Source: an uncultured Pseudomonadota bacterium (lineage in GTDB: Bacteria > Pseudomonadota > Gammaproteobacteria > Methylococcales > Methylomonadaceae). Taken from it: 44,391 nt of DNA. The stretch lies in the NCBI GenBank assembly GCA_903928965.1, contig CAIYSZ010000097.1:1-44391 (forward strand), written 5' to 3'. The position numbers and the translations under genes were made by a program. Of this stretch, positions 16,012 to 24,255 are shown one piece after another (positions within the stretch are counted from its first letter, which is position 1; each line of letters opens with the position of its first letter). A model generated the notes under the pieces. It was not told the DNA's origin. It did no database searches and saw only the letters and a program-made list of their open reading frames with translations.

Positions 16012-16030
16012 AATGTAACGCTATAACGTT
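16012..16030. promoter_or_regulatory. Candidate Zur box upstream of the znuD-like gene
   Basis: AATGTAACGCTATAACGTT is an imperfect 19-bp dyad resembling the Zur box and sharing the GTAAC/ATAAC theme of the site upstream of the zur-type gene. It ends about 20 bp before the ATG at 16052. The symmetry is only partial (five of nine pairs). Confidence 0.35.
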
Positions 16031-16051
16031 TAAATCTTATAAGGAAATAGC

Positions 16052-18388
16052 ATGCGTCACCCAATCTATTTACTGCTCGCCAGCGCCAATTTGCTCTACT
16101 CCGCGCCGGCCACCGCGCAAACCGCGCCCGCACCCGGCGAAACCGCCCAACCAGCCGACCAACCCGCGCCGAAAATCGCCAAGCCGCCAGCCGCGCCGGC
16201 GGACCCCAAACCCCAAGCCACGGAATTGGAAGCCGTCATCGTCACCTCGCCCTTGCCGACCAAGGTTTCAGAGGCGGCCGTGCCGGTCACCGAGCTGAAA
16301 GGCGACGAGCTGACCAAGAAAATGGGTCACACTATCGGCGACACGTTGAAACAGGAATTAGGCATTACCAGCCAATCCTTCGGCCCCGGCGTCGGCACGC
16401 CGGTGATACGCGGCCAAAGCGGGCCTAGGGTCAGGGTGTTGCAAAACGGCATCGGCAGCAACGATGTGTCCCAGTTAAGCCCGGATCACGCCACCAGCAT
16501 AGAACCGGCCATGGCCGAGAAAATTGAAGTGCTGCGCGGACCCGCCACTTTATTGTACGGTAGCGGGGCGATAGGCGGCGTAGTCAATATCATCGACAAC
16601 CGCATTCCTACGCATTTATATGACAAGCCGGTAAATGCGGTTTTTGACCAGCGTTATGACTCAGCCTTCAACGAATTCAGTAATGCGCTAAAGACCGAGG
16701 GCAGCAAGGGGAATTGGGCCTATCATCTGGATGGCTTGTACCGGGATAGGGGCGACATGTCCATAGGCGGGTCGGCTATAGATACACCCAAAGCCGAAGC
16801 CCTGGACCCGACGTTGTCGGTGCGGACCAATACTAACGGTTATGTTGCCAATACCTATGCGCAAACCTTTAATGGTTCGGCGGGCGGTTCCTATGTAGAC
16901 GATGCGGGCTTTGCGGGTATCTCCGTCAATTCATTCCATAACATTTACGGCATAGGCCCGGATGGCGGCTTCAATAACGGTTATGCGGACCCCAACACTC
17001 GTATTAGCCAACAACAAACCAAGTACGATTTCAAAAGTGAATTGATGAATCCGTTTAGTTTTGCCCAAAAAGTTAAGCTGCGTTTTGGTTACACCGATTA
17101 TTATCACACCGAGCTGGATGGCGGCGTGCCGGGCATACCATTTAGCCCTGGTACCGCATTCAGCAATAAAACCTATGAAGGCCGTGTCGAATTTACTCAC
17201 AAAGACTTAGGCCCATTAAAGGGGGCCTTTGGTTTTCAAGCGATTGCCAGCCAATTCGCCGCCCTAGACTTTCCCGCCGGCGGGGCGCCGCTCTCTCAAT
17301 TACCGCTCACCGGCCCCGCCAGTGTCATCACCAACATTGTTCCCGATACCCAAAATAACAGTTTTGGGGTTTTCGGTTTGGAGTCCATGGAATTTGGGCC
17401 GGTCAAGTATCAACTGGGCTTGCGGGTGGAAGATACCGCGTTGACGCCCAATGTTAACGGCGCTTATACCGCGCCTTATGTCATTTCATCGGCGGCGACG
17501 GAAAGCTATATGATAGGTTCATCGTATAACTTTCTCCCGGTCAGCGCCTCGGCTTCCGCTTTGTGGAAACTGGATGAGATCAACAGCCTGAATTTAGCGC
17601 TTACCCGCTCTCAACGAGCGCCGCAAGTGCAGGAGCTGTTCTCGAACGGCTACCACGACGCCACCCGCAGTTATGAATTAGGCGATCCCAATTTACAAAT
17701 GGAGACTTCTTACAATGTGGATTTGGGTTACAAATTTAAAACCGATTGGATGCGGGCCGAAGTGGATTTTTTCAATAACTGGGCAAACAACTATATTTAT
17801 CAGCAACGCACCGGGTATTTTGTCGAGCCCGGCTTTAATCCCAACGCGCCTAACAATCCCAGTACTCAATCGCAGTTATTAAGCAATGCGAGTTGCCAGG
17901 CATTATCCAACGGCGCCGCCTGTACTCCGGTAACCGCCAGCTATCAAGCCGGCGCCATTTTCCGCGGTTACGAAGCCAAGCTGGTGTTCCCGCTGCTGGA
18001 ATCAAGAAAGGGCGTGCTGGATTTGACTTTATTTAGCGATTATACCCGCGGCACATTAGTCAACGGCGGCGACGTGCCGCGCATGCCGCCGCTACGCTTC
18101 GGTTTTGAATTGGATTACACCCAGGAAGATTGGTCCGGCAATTTACGTTTTACCCGCGCCATGTCGCAAGACCATCCCGGAGCAAACGATACCGCCACCG
18201 CCGGCTACTACCTGCTGAGCATGGGCGCGGACTATAAAATCCAGGACTTTCACGACAGTAAAATCCTGTTATTCCTGAAAGGCAATAATCTACTGAACGA
18301 AAACATCCGCAACTCGGTATCCTATTTACGCAACATCTCCCCGGAACCGGGCCGCGGCGCGCAACTGGGTCTCCGGATTGAATATTAA
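16052..18388 (+). CDS. znuD: TonB-dependent outer membrane receptor, ZnuD-like (probable zinc uptake)
   Basis: A 778-residue receptor with a signal peptide (residues 1-23) and a Pro/Ala-rich segment with a TonB-box-like ELEAVIVTSPLP near residue 60. The plug domain holds GTPVIRGQSGPRVRVLQNGI, VSQLSPDHATSIEPAMAEKI and LRGPATLLYGSGAIGGVVNI. The LSPDHA wording is typical of ZnuD-type receptors. A beta-barrel follows, ending in an aromatic residue (LGLRIEY). AAGGA precedes the ATG. It follows the zur-type regulator, so zinc import into the periplasm, powered by TonB, is the likely role. Another metal or a heme-like substrate cannot be excluded, since ZnuD was first studied as a heme receptor. Confidence 0.8.
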   Translation: MRHPIYLLLASANLLYSAPATAQTAPAPGETAQPADQPAPKIAKPPAAPADPKPQATELEAVIVTSPLPTKVSEAAVPVTELKGDELTKKMGHTIGDTLKQELGITSQSFGPGVGTPVIRGQSGPRVRVLQNGIGSNDVSQLSPDHATSIEPAMAEKIEVLRGPATLLYGSGAIGGVVNIIDNRIPTHLYDKPVNAVFDQRYDSAFNEFSNALKTEGSKGNWAYHLDGLYRDRGDMSIGGSAIDTPKAEALDPTLSVRTNTNGYVANTYAQTFNGSAGGSYVDDAGFAGISVNSFHNIYGIGPDGGFNNGYADPNTRISQQQTKYDFKSELMNPFSFAQKVKLRFGYTDYYHTELDGGVPGIPFSPGTAFSNKTYEGRVEFTHKDLGPLKGAFGFQAIASQFAALDFPAGGAPLSQLPLTGPASVITNIVPDTQNNSFGVFGLESMEFGPVKYQLGLRVEDTALTPNVNGAYTAPYVISSAATESYMIGSSYNFLPVSASASALWKLDEINSLNLALTRSQRAPQVQELFSNGYHDATRSYELGDPNLQMETSYNVDLGYKFKTDWMRAEVDFFNNWANNYIYQQRTGYFVEPGFNPNAPNNPSTQSQLLSNASCQALSNGAACTPVTASYQAGAIFRGYEAKLVFPLLESRKGVLDLTLFSDYTRGTLVNGGDVPRMPPLRFGFELDYTQEDWSGNLRFTRAMSQDHPGANDTATAGYYLLSMGADYKIQDFHDSKILLFLKGNNLLNENIRNSVSYLRNISPEPGRGAQLGLRIEY

Positions 18389-18538
18389 TTTTATAATGTA
18401 CATTCAATATAAGTAATTATGCATTAGGATGTGCTGAACAACGTGAAGCGCATCAATCGCGAACCATACGCCGCATTTAGCATTTAATCCGAGACCATCG
18501 CGATAGCCTAAGTAAAAATTTGTTGGTCAGCTGCCGGC

Positions 18539-18647
18539 CCTGGCGGCCAGGAGCGGCTGTCGGGGGACGCCGTGAACCCATACGTGGGGGCTTGGAGCCC
18601 GCATCCCTGCGGGCTACAACCCCGCCAACCGCTCCCGGCCGCCAAGG
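18539..18647. repeat. 109-bp long-hairpin element (MITE/REP-like)
   Basis: The arms at 18539-18564 and 18619-18647 are complementary over about 30 bp with few mismatches (left contains GGCGGCCAGGAGCGG, right contains CCGCTCCCGGCCGCC). Inside is a second hairpin, AGCCCGC / GCGGGCT, at 18596-18615. It is far more GC-rich than the surrounding spacer. No coding capacity and no second copy in the window. The rest of the 18389-18770 spacer shows nothing recognisable. Confidence 0.6.
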
Positions 18648-18770
18648 CCTCTGATGTAGGACATATTGTGATACCGGAGGAAGCGGGAGTTTGTTACAAC
18701 GCTGCTTGATGAAGTGTCCGGTTTTACTTGACCATTACATTAGTAACAGCTTATAAGTTGAACCCGCTAG

Positions 18771-19226
18771 TTACTTTTGCGCCAACAAAGCCTTCAATCG
18801 TTCAATTTCAGCTGCTGCTTGTCCCAGCTTCTGTGCTGTTTGCCCAAGCTCTTGCTTTGTTTTTCCCAATTCTTGCGCCGTTTGCCCCAGCTCTTGCTTT
18901 GTTTTTCCCAGCTCTTGCTTTGTTTTTCCCAGCTCTTGCTTTGTTTTTCCCAGTTCTTGCGCCGTTTGCCCAAGCACCCCTGTGTTTCCACCAGTTTTTC
19001 CTCCAATCGGCCCACGGTATCCTTTTGCACGCGCAAATACTTCTGCCGCGATTGGTATAGAAAATAATGCGGTGAATTTCTTCAATTCCAACAGCTAAAT
19101 GCCGCCTTGGTCGCCAAAGGGCCGGCCTTGTTCATCGCGTAAAATAAAATGGTGGGCGTGGGTAGGGTCCGGCAATAGATTTTCCGCCAGCAGCCAAATG
19201 GAATAGGTCGGCTTCAACTCAAAGTA
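18771..19226 (-). pseudogene. Decayed C-terminal part of an Rpn-family (PD-(D/E)XK) nuclease/transposase
   Basis: Reading from 19226, one frame gives YFELKPTYSIWLLAENLL, then HHFILRDEQGRPFGDQGGI, an in-frame TAG at 19095-19097, and directly on LLELKKFTALF. This pattern is found in the C-terminal half of recombination-promoting nuclease (Rpn/PDDEXK_2) proteins; the stop probably replaced a Trp codon. A second frame then gives YQSRQKYLRVQKDTVGRLEE and KLVETQG, the usual coiled-coil tail, and at a GGGG run the reading returns to the first frame, as seven heptads of the type QELGKTK/QELGQTA. The nuclease core is missing and a middle segment seems deleted. The stretch begins inside the last 13 bp of the exchanger gene. 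Not a functional gene. Confidence 0.7.
18814..18976. repeat. 21-bp tandem repeats encoding seven-residue coiled-coil units
   Basis: On the minus strand about seven consecutive 21-bp units encode LGxTxQE heptads in the tail of the decayed Rpn-type gene. Adjacent QELGKTK units are nearly identical at the DNA level, showing recent expansion, while outer copies have diverged (QKLGQAA). Confidence 0.8.
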
Positions 19227-20221
19227 AGCCACAAAAACCCGATATAAACCAACCCATTCCCCAGCAACGCCCACACCGGCGTACCGTCTTGCCGGGTATT
19301 CAAACGTATCCACAACGCCGCCGCAAAGGTCAACAGCACCCCGCTCAACACCTCTATACGCGGCTGCCACGGCGTCAGCAAAATGCCTATCGCCGGCAAC
19401 AAAGTGCCTTGAAACACCATCGCCCCGGTAATATTGCCGAACGCCAGCGTATCCTTACCACGCCGGATCCACAAAATGCTGTTCACCTTCTCCGGCAACT
19501 CGGTGGCGATAGGGACAATCAACAACGACAACAATAACGAAGAAATTCCAAGCAGCGTGGACAAACCCTCTACCCCGTTAATAAATCCTTTCGCCCCAAA
19601 CACCAACAAACCCAAACCGCCGCCCAATTGCAACAAAATAGTAAACAAATTCACCGGCAAGCCTATGCGGCCCAGAAACATGGCCGCGTCCGACTCCGTA
19701 CCGTGTCCATCCTCCACCAAGCCTTGCGAAGCGCGCAAGGTCAACAGCAAATACACGCCGTAAGTCGACGCCAATGCCAAGCTCAACGCCCCCCGTACAT
19801 AGGGAATCTCATGCGGAACATACATCGCCAACGCCGCCAAGGCGAAAGCGAACAGAAAAAAATGCAAATCGCGCACAAACCCGGTCCGCTCCGGTTGCAC
19901 CCGGCCGTTCCAACCCCGCCGCCGCACGATGGCCGCCGCCATCAAGCAAGTAGATAAAGTAGACAACATCAACGGCGCGCCCAAAATCGCCCCCACCCCG
20001 ATCTCCTCGTTAAGCTCCTGATTGGATGTCCCGGCCAGCAAGGCCAACAAAGGCATCAAAGTCTCGGGCAGCGCGGTGCCGACCGCCGCGAATATCGAGC
20101 CGGTCACCCCTTCCGAAATTTTCAAACGCTCGCCGAAATGCTCCAAGGCGTTGGTAAACAACTCCGAAGCGGCGAGAATGATTAAAATCATGGCGAGCAA
20201 TTGCAACGCAAACAAGGTCAT
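19214..20221 (-). CDS. Sodium/calcium exchanger family (CaCA) membrane protein
   Basis: About 335 residues from ATG at 20221; the longer frame would need a TTG three codons upstream. Around ten hydrophobic segments form two halves. The alpha-1 repeat is TGSIFAAVGTALPETLMPLL (about residues 40-60) and the alpha-2 repeat is LLIVPIATELPEKVNSILW followed by GNITGAMVFQGTLLPAIGI; both keep the acidic and polar ion-binding residues. It should exchange Ca2+ or another cation for Na+ or H+ across the inner membrane. The 3' end abuts an Rpn-type remnant, so the last residues may have been altered by that insertion or deletion. It is not obviously linked in function to its neighbours. Confidence 0.87.
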   Translation of the reverse strand: MTLFALQLLAMILIILAASELFTNALEHFGERLKISEGVTGSIFAAVGTALPETLMPLLALLAGTSNQELNEEIGVGAILGAPLMLSTLSTCLMAAAIVRRRGWNGRVQPERTGFVRDLHFFLFAFALAALAMYVPHEIPYVRGALSLALASTYGVYLLLTLRASQGLVEDGHGTESDAAMFLGRIGLPVNLFTILLQLGGGLGLLVFGAKGFINGVEGLSTLLGISSLLLSLLIVPIATELPEKVNSILWIRRGKDTLAFGNITGAMVFQGTLLPAIGILLTPWQPRIEVLSGVLLTFAAALWIRLNTRQDGTPVWALLGNGLVYIGFLWLTLS

Positions 20222-20316
20222 GTTCGGCAAATCCTATTGAAAGTTTGGGAAAAATAACGCCGGAAGACAAACAAAAGCCCAACCCGCCGGCGCGGGATGA
20301 GCTGGGTAAAGAACGA

Positions 20317-20991
20317 TCAACCGCACTTACTCTCGCCGCAATTCAAGCACGTCATGCAGCCGTCCATCAACACCATCGCCTTAGTACTGCACTTAACGCA
20401 CAACACCGCCTTTTCCGGAAACGTCTGCCCTTCCCCGCCGGCGTGCAAGCTCTCGAACTCCCGCCGCTTATCGGCCAAAAACTGCTTATGCTGATCCGAC
20501 AGCTCCGGGGTGCGGATCATGCCGATATGCTTCAAATGCGTTTCAATGGCGTGACCGATCTCCGCCACCAAGGACGGCATGAATACGCCGCCTTTTTTGA
20601 AATAACCGCCGCGAGGATCGAACACCGCCTTCATCTCGTCCACCAAAAAACACGCATCGCCGCCCTTGCGAAACACCGCCGAGATAACCCGCGTCAACGC
20701 CAGCACCCATTGAAAATGCTCCATGTTTTTTGAATTGATGAAAATCTCGTACGGCCGTCTTTCCTCGTGCTCCGTACCCGGATTCAAAATAATATCGTTA
20801 ATCGTAATATACAAAGCATGCTCCGAATGCGGGGTTTTAATTTTATAGGTAGAACCCAGCAACACCTCCGGCCGCTCCACGTTCTCATGCATGCTCTCCA
20901 CTTTATCGGCCTGGGCGGCGGCGGCTTCCTGCTTGTCCTTCTGCGTCACCACCCGGTAATTAATAATTTTTTTTGATATTTGATGTACCAT
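20317..20991 (-). CDS. nrdJb: Adenosylcobalamin-dependent ribonucleotide reductase, C-terminal subunit NrdJb
   Basis: A 224-residue protein following nrdJa after 12 bp, with GAGG eight bases before the ATG. It holds SEHALYITINDIIL, RPYEIFINSKNMEHFQWVLA, ALTRVISAVFRKGGD and HIGMIRTPELSDQ, which correspond to the C-terminal region of one-piece class II reductases. It ends in a cysteine cluster (CVKCSTKAMVLMDGCMTC, then LNCGESKCG) likely to bind zinc and help re-reduce the active-site disulfide. In split NrdJ systems both parts are needed for activity. There is no frameshift: each part has its own start and ribosome site. Confidence 0.9.
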   Translation of the reverse strand: MVHQISKKIINYRVVTQKDKQEAAAAQADKVESMHENVERPEVLLGSTYKIKTPHSEHALYITINDIILNPGTEHEERRPYEIFINSKNMEHFQWVLALTRVISAVFRKGGDACFLVDEMKAVFDPRGGYFKKGGVFMPSLVAEIGHAIETHLKHIGMIRTPELSDQHKQFLADKRREFESLHAGGEGQTFPEKAVLCVKCSTKAMVLMDGCMTCLNCGESKCG

Positions 20992-21003
20992 AACCCAAGC
21001 CTC

Positions 21004-23154
21004 TTAAAACTTGCCGTAATAACCCTCTTTCAAGGCGTCAAATAAATTCGCGGCGGTATGAATCTCGCCATCGTATTCTACCTCTTCATTACCTTTAACT
21101 TCAATCACATGTCCGTCTTCCAGGGTAAATTGATACGTCGTGTTTTCCAAATCGGCCTCCTTAACCAAAACCCCCTGAAACACCTCCGGGTTAAAACGGA
21201 ACGTGGTGCACCCCTTTAAGCCCTGCTCATAGGCATATTCATAAATCGACTTAAAAGATTCGTAAGGATAATCCGTCGGCACGTTCGCCGTTTTTGAAAT
21301 AGACGAATCAATCCACTTCTGCGCCGCCGCCTGAATATCCACATGCTGCTTGGGCGTCACATCGTCGGCCGCGATAAAATAATCCGGCAGCTTCTGCGCC
21401 GGATTATCGCTAAACGGCAGCGCGGCGGCATTCACCAACTCACGGTAAGCCAACAACTCGAACGAAAACACGTCGATTTGCTCCTTGGATTTCTTGCCCT
21501 CGCGTATCACATTGCGGAAATAATGGTGCGCAAAACTCGGCTCAATGCCGTTGCTGGCGTTATTCGCCAAGGACAAGGAAATAGTCCCGGTCGGCGCGAT
21601 AGAACTATGATGCGTAAACCGGCAACCCACTTTCGCCAGCTCCGCCACCAACTCCGGCTCGCATGCCGCGATTTTCCGCATATAACGGCTGTACTTAGCG
21701 TGCAACACCTTCCCCGGCACCTGGTCGCCGACCTTGAAACCGTCCGCGCGCATCTCGGGCCGCTTGCGCAACATATCGCCATCCACGGTAAACACCTGCT
21801 CCATAATCGGCGCCGGCCCCTTCTCCTTGGCCAACTCCAGCCCTGCGCGCCAGCCCTCCAGCGCCAGCTCCTTAGTCACCTGCTCGGTAAACTCCACCGA
21901 TGCCGCGTCGCCGTATCGCATACCCAACAGAGTAATGGCCGAACCCAAACCCAAATAGCCCATGCCGTGCCGCCTCTTGCTCTCAATCTCATGCCGTTGC
22001 TTCGCCAACGGCAAGCCGTTGATCTCCACCACGTTATCCAGCATGCGGGTAAAAATGCGCACCGTCTTGCGATAACTCTCCCAATCGAAACCCGCTTGCG
22101 GCGTAAACGGATTCTCCACGAATCGGGTCAAATTGATCGAACCCAGCAAACAACTCCCATACGGCGGCAGCGGCTGCTCGCCGCACGGATTAGTGGCGCG
22201 TATGGTCTCGCAAAACCAATTATTGTTCATTTCGTTGACCTTATCGATCAAAATAAACCCCGGCTCCGCGTAATCATAGGTTGAGGACATGATAATATCC
22301 CACAAGCGCCGCGCCGGAATCGTCTTATGAATCCGGCACGCCACCAAGCCATCCTCATTGACGATATAACCCTCCTTGCTCGGCCACTCCCGCCACACCA
22401 CCTTGGACGCATCCAGCAAATCCAAACGGTCGGCTAAATATTCCCGCTCGGTCACCGGAAACGACAACACCCACGGCAAATTGTGCTTCACCGCCTCCAT
22501 GAACTCAGCCGTGATCAACAACGACAAATTGAACTGGCGCAAACGGCCGTTCTCGCGCTTGGCGCGGACAAACTCCACCACGTCGGGATGCGAAATATCG
22601 AACGTCCCCATCTGCGCCCCGCGCCGGCCCCCGGCCGAGGACACCGTGAAACACATCTTGTCGTAAATATCCATAAACGACAACGGCCCGGAAGTATACG
22701 CCCCGGCGCCCGACACATAAGCGTCCTTCGGCCGCAAGGTGGAAAACTCATAGCCGATGCCGCAACCGGCTTTCAAGGTCAATCCGGCCTCGTGCACCTT
22801 GTGCAAAATATCGTCCATGGAGTCCTCAATCGTCCCCGACACTGTGCAATTAATGGTCGAAGTCGCCGGCTTGTGCTCCATCGCCCCGGCGTTGGACACA
22901 ATCCGTCCCGCCGGCACCACGCCCTTGCGCAAGGCCCACAAAAACTCCTTGTAATGTTTATCCTGCAAGGCCTTGGTTTTCTCCACTCCGGCCAAGGCCT
23001 TGGCCACTCGCTTATAGGTATCGTCGATATCGGCGTCCAAACCCATGCCCTCCTTGGTCTTCAAACGGTACTTACTGTCCCAAATATCCAGCGAAGCGCT
23101 TTGCAGCGGAATATCGGCAATGTTAGCGGCGGCGACATGCAATTTTGCGGTCAT
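21004..23154 (-). CDS. nrdJa: Adenosylcobalamin-dependent (class II) ribonucleotide reductase, catalytic subunit NrdJa
   Basis: About 716 residues from ATG at 23154; the frame is open 20 codons further up, but that part lies in the regulatory region with the NrdR-like boxes. It reduces ribonucleotides to deoxyribonucleotides using a radical from adenosylcobalamin, independent of oxygen. The ATSTINCTVSGTIEDSM segment supplies a conserved cysteine; NPCGEQPLPPYGSCLLGSIN is the class I/II active-site block; SIAPTGTISLSLANNASNGI and CTTFRFNPEVFQG are further signatures. The C-terminal cysteine tail is in the next gene, nrdJb. No cobalamin riboswitch is evident upstream. Confidence 0.93.
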   Translation of the reverse strand: MTAKLHVAAANIADIPLQSASLDIWDSKYRLKTKEGMGLDADIDDTYKRVAKALAGVEKTKALQDKHYKEFLWALRKGVVPAGRIVSNAGAMEHKPATSTINCTVSGTIEDSMDDILHKVHEAGLTLKAGCGIGYEFSTLRPKDAYVSGAGAYTSGPLSFMDIYDKMCFTVSSAGGRRGAQMGTFDISHPDVVEFVRAKRENGRLRQFNLSLLITAEFMEAVKHNLPWVLSFPVTEREYLADRLDLLDASKVVWREWPSKEGYIVNEDGLVACRIHKTIPARRLWDIIMSSTYDYAEPGFILIDKVNEMNNNWFCETIRATNPCGEQPLPPYGSCLLGSINLTRFVENPFTPQAGFDWESYRKTVRIFTRMLDNVVEINGLPLAKQRHEIESKRRHGMGYLGLGSAITLLGMRYGDAASVEFTEQVTKELALEGWRAGLELAKEKGPAPIMEQVFTVDGDMLRKRPEMRADGFKVGDQVPGKVLHAKYSRYMRKIAACEPELVAELAKVGCRFTHHSSIAPTGTISLSLANNASNGIEPSFAHHYFRNVIREGKKSKEQIDVFSFELLAYRELVNAAALPFSDNPAQKLPDYFIAADDVTPKQHVDIQAAAQKWIDSSISKTANVPTDYPYESFKSIYEYAYEQGLKGCTTFRFNPEVFQGVLVKEADLENTTYQFTLEDGHVIEVKGNEEVEYDGEIHTAANLFDALKEGYYGKF

Positions 23155-23212
23155 CGGAGTATCCTTGTCGGTGGTCGAGAATAAGAAAAGCAGCGCGGGC
23201 CAAAACCGCCAC

Positions 23213-23228
23213 ACACTGTATATTGTGC
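23213..23228. promoter_or_regulatory. NrdR-like box 1 upstream of nrdJa
   Basis: ACACTGTATATTGTGC: a 16-bp dyad of NrdR-box form with CAC/GTG arms and a central TATA. It starts exactly 32 bp from the second box, about three helical turns, the spacing typical of paired NrdR sites. It lies 59 bp upstream of the ATG. Confidence 0.7.
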
Positions 23229-23244
23229 TGATGGATAAATCTTA

Positions 23245-23260
23245 GCACAACATGTAGTGG
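23245..23260. promoter_or_regulatory. NrdR-like box 2 upstream of nrdJa
   Basis: GCACAACATGTAGTGG: CAC/GTG arms and a palindromic ACATGT centre (six of eight pairs). On the minus strand it is followed by TGCTAAGAT, a plausible extended -10, so a bound repressor would overlap the promoter. Confidence 0.7.
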
Positions 23261-23505
23261 TCATCCGCGTTTTTTTGCCTAAAAAGGGGGGACTTGTTTG
23301 GCTTCAAGGACTTAGCGGCCGACAAGCGTGAGAGGCTAAAAACCGCAAGATTCTAGTGCGAAAAAACGCATTGTAAAGACATACAAAACGTTACGGACGG
23401 GAAGAATACCCCGTCCGGCTGGTCATAGACGGCATCGCAAGCTTCACCGAAGCCTTACGACCATGCATGGCGATGACGCCAAAAAGCTAAACCTAGGGAG
23501 CAAAA
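23261..23505. other. Spacer between DUF3581 gene and nrdJ promoter, with one strong hairpin
   Basis: No gene. A perfect 8-bp stem, CGGACGGG / CCCGTCCG, lies at 23393-23416, followed on the minus strand by TAACGTTTTG. It is a plausible though weak terminator for the DUF3581 transcript, separating it from nrdJ. Confidence 0.5.
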
Positions 23506-24240
23506 CTATGCCGTGGCCGCGCGCGCCAAATTAGCTAGATACTGATGTTTACGCGCCAAATAATCGTCCACGAACGCCTGCAACGGCGCGGGCTCGTAAT
23601 CGCGCAAACCGCCGATAGCCACCTGCTTAAAGCCCGCGCCGACCACCTCGCCGCCAGCGGAGAACTGAAAGTGCAGATACGCGGTGGCGCGTTTACCGCC
23701 GTTGATTTCCAAACGCGGCTCCAGCAACTCCACCCGCGGCTCCTTGAAATTCAAATGCCGCATGTTCAAAGTCATGCTTTCGTAAATCACCAGCGGCCGA
23801 TCCAGATTAAACATCACCAGTTCCTTGGTCAGCATGGGCACAAAAATATACGGAAAATTCTGACCGGAAAAGCCGACATACTCATGCATCAACCGCTCCA
23901 CGGTCGCCTCGTCACGCATGACGTCGCCGGAGCGCTCCACCCGCAAATACTCCTTGCCGGCCTGATCGGTAATCGAAAACGTCTCCGCCTCGGTATCGGG
24001 AAACCGCAACGGCGTCCCATCCCCAACCATCCCGGAAAAAATAAAATGCATATTCTGACTCAGACCGTACTTTTCCAGCACGATGGCGAACAACAAATCC
24101 CCAGGCACGCAAAAGCGCTTGGCGCCCACATCATGCAAGGGATTAAAATCTTCCGCCACCTCTTTGGCGAACATGCTGGCCTGTTCGGCGCTGATTTTGG
24201 TAAATCCATCCTCAATTTGATAAAAATTTTGTAACGACAT
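23506..24240 (-). CDS. DUF3581 family protein
   Basis: A 244-residue protein. FTKISAEQASMFAKEVAEDFNP followed by LHD and KRFCVPGDLLFAIVLEKYGL matches the DUF3581 family of Gammaproteobacteria. The N-DFNPLH-D segment resembles the hydratase motif of MaoC-like hot-dog proteins, so a hot-dog fold acting on an acyl thioester is conceivable, but no function is established. No signal peptide or membrane segment. It is the third gene of a minus-strand group after the aminotransferase and rhodanese genes, 15 bp from the latter. Confidence 0.75.
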   Translation of the reverse strand: MSLQNFYQIEDGFTKISAEQASMFAKEVAEDFNPLHDVGAKRFCVPGDLLFAIVLEKYGLSQNMHFIFSGMVGDGTPLRFPDTEAETFSITDQAGKEYLRVERSGDVMRDEATVERLMHEYVGFSGQNFPYIFVPMLTKELVMFNLDRPLVIYESMTLNMRHLNFKEPRVELLEPRLEINGGKRATAYLHFQFSAGGEVVGAGFKQVAIGGLRDYEPAPLQAFVDDYLARKHQYLANLARAATA

Positions 24241-24255
24241 AATTATTTTTATTTT

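Noticed and set aside
18794..19036. 80-residue minus-strand ORF rich in KSWEKQ repeats
   Set aside because: The repeat part is the heptad array read out of frame. Only its first 20 or so residues look genuine, as the displaced start of the Rpn coiled-coil tail, included in the pseudogene.
21343..22284. 313-residue plus-strand ORF opposite nrdJa, and similar long antisense ORFs opposite infB, pnp and metK
   Set aside because: They mirror conserved genes on the other strand, have His/Arg/Gln-rich unnatural composition and show no domain motifs.
23155..23505. Cobalamin riboswitch before nrdJa
   Set aside because: I could not find the conserved B12-box wording or the long folded leader; NrdR-like boxes explain the region better.
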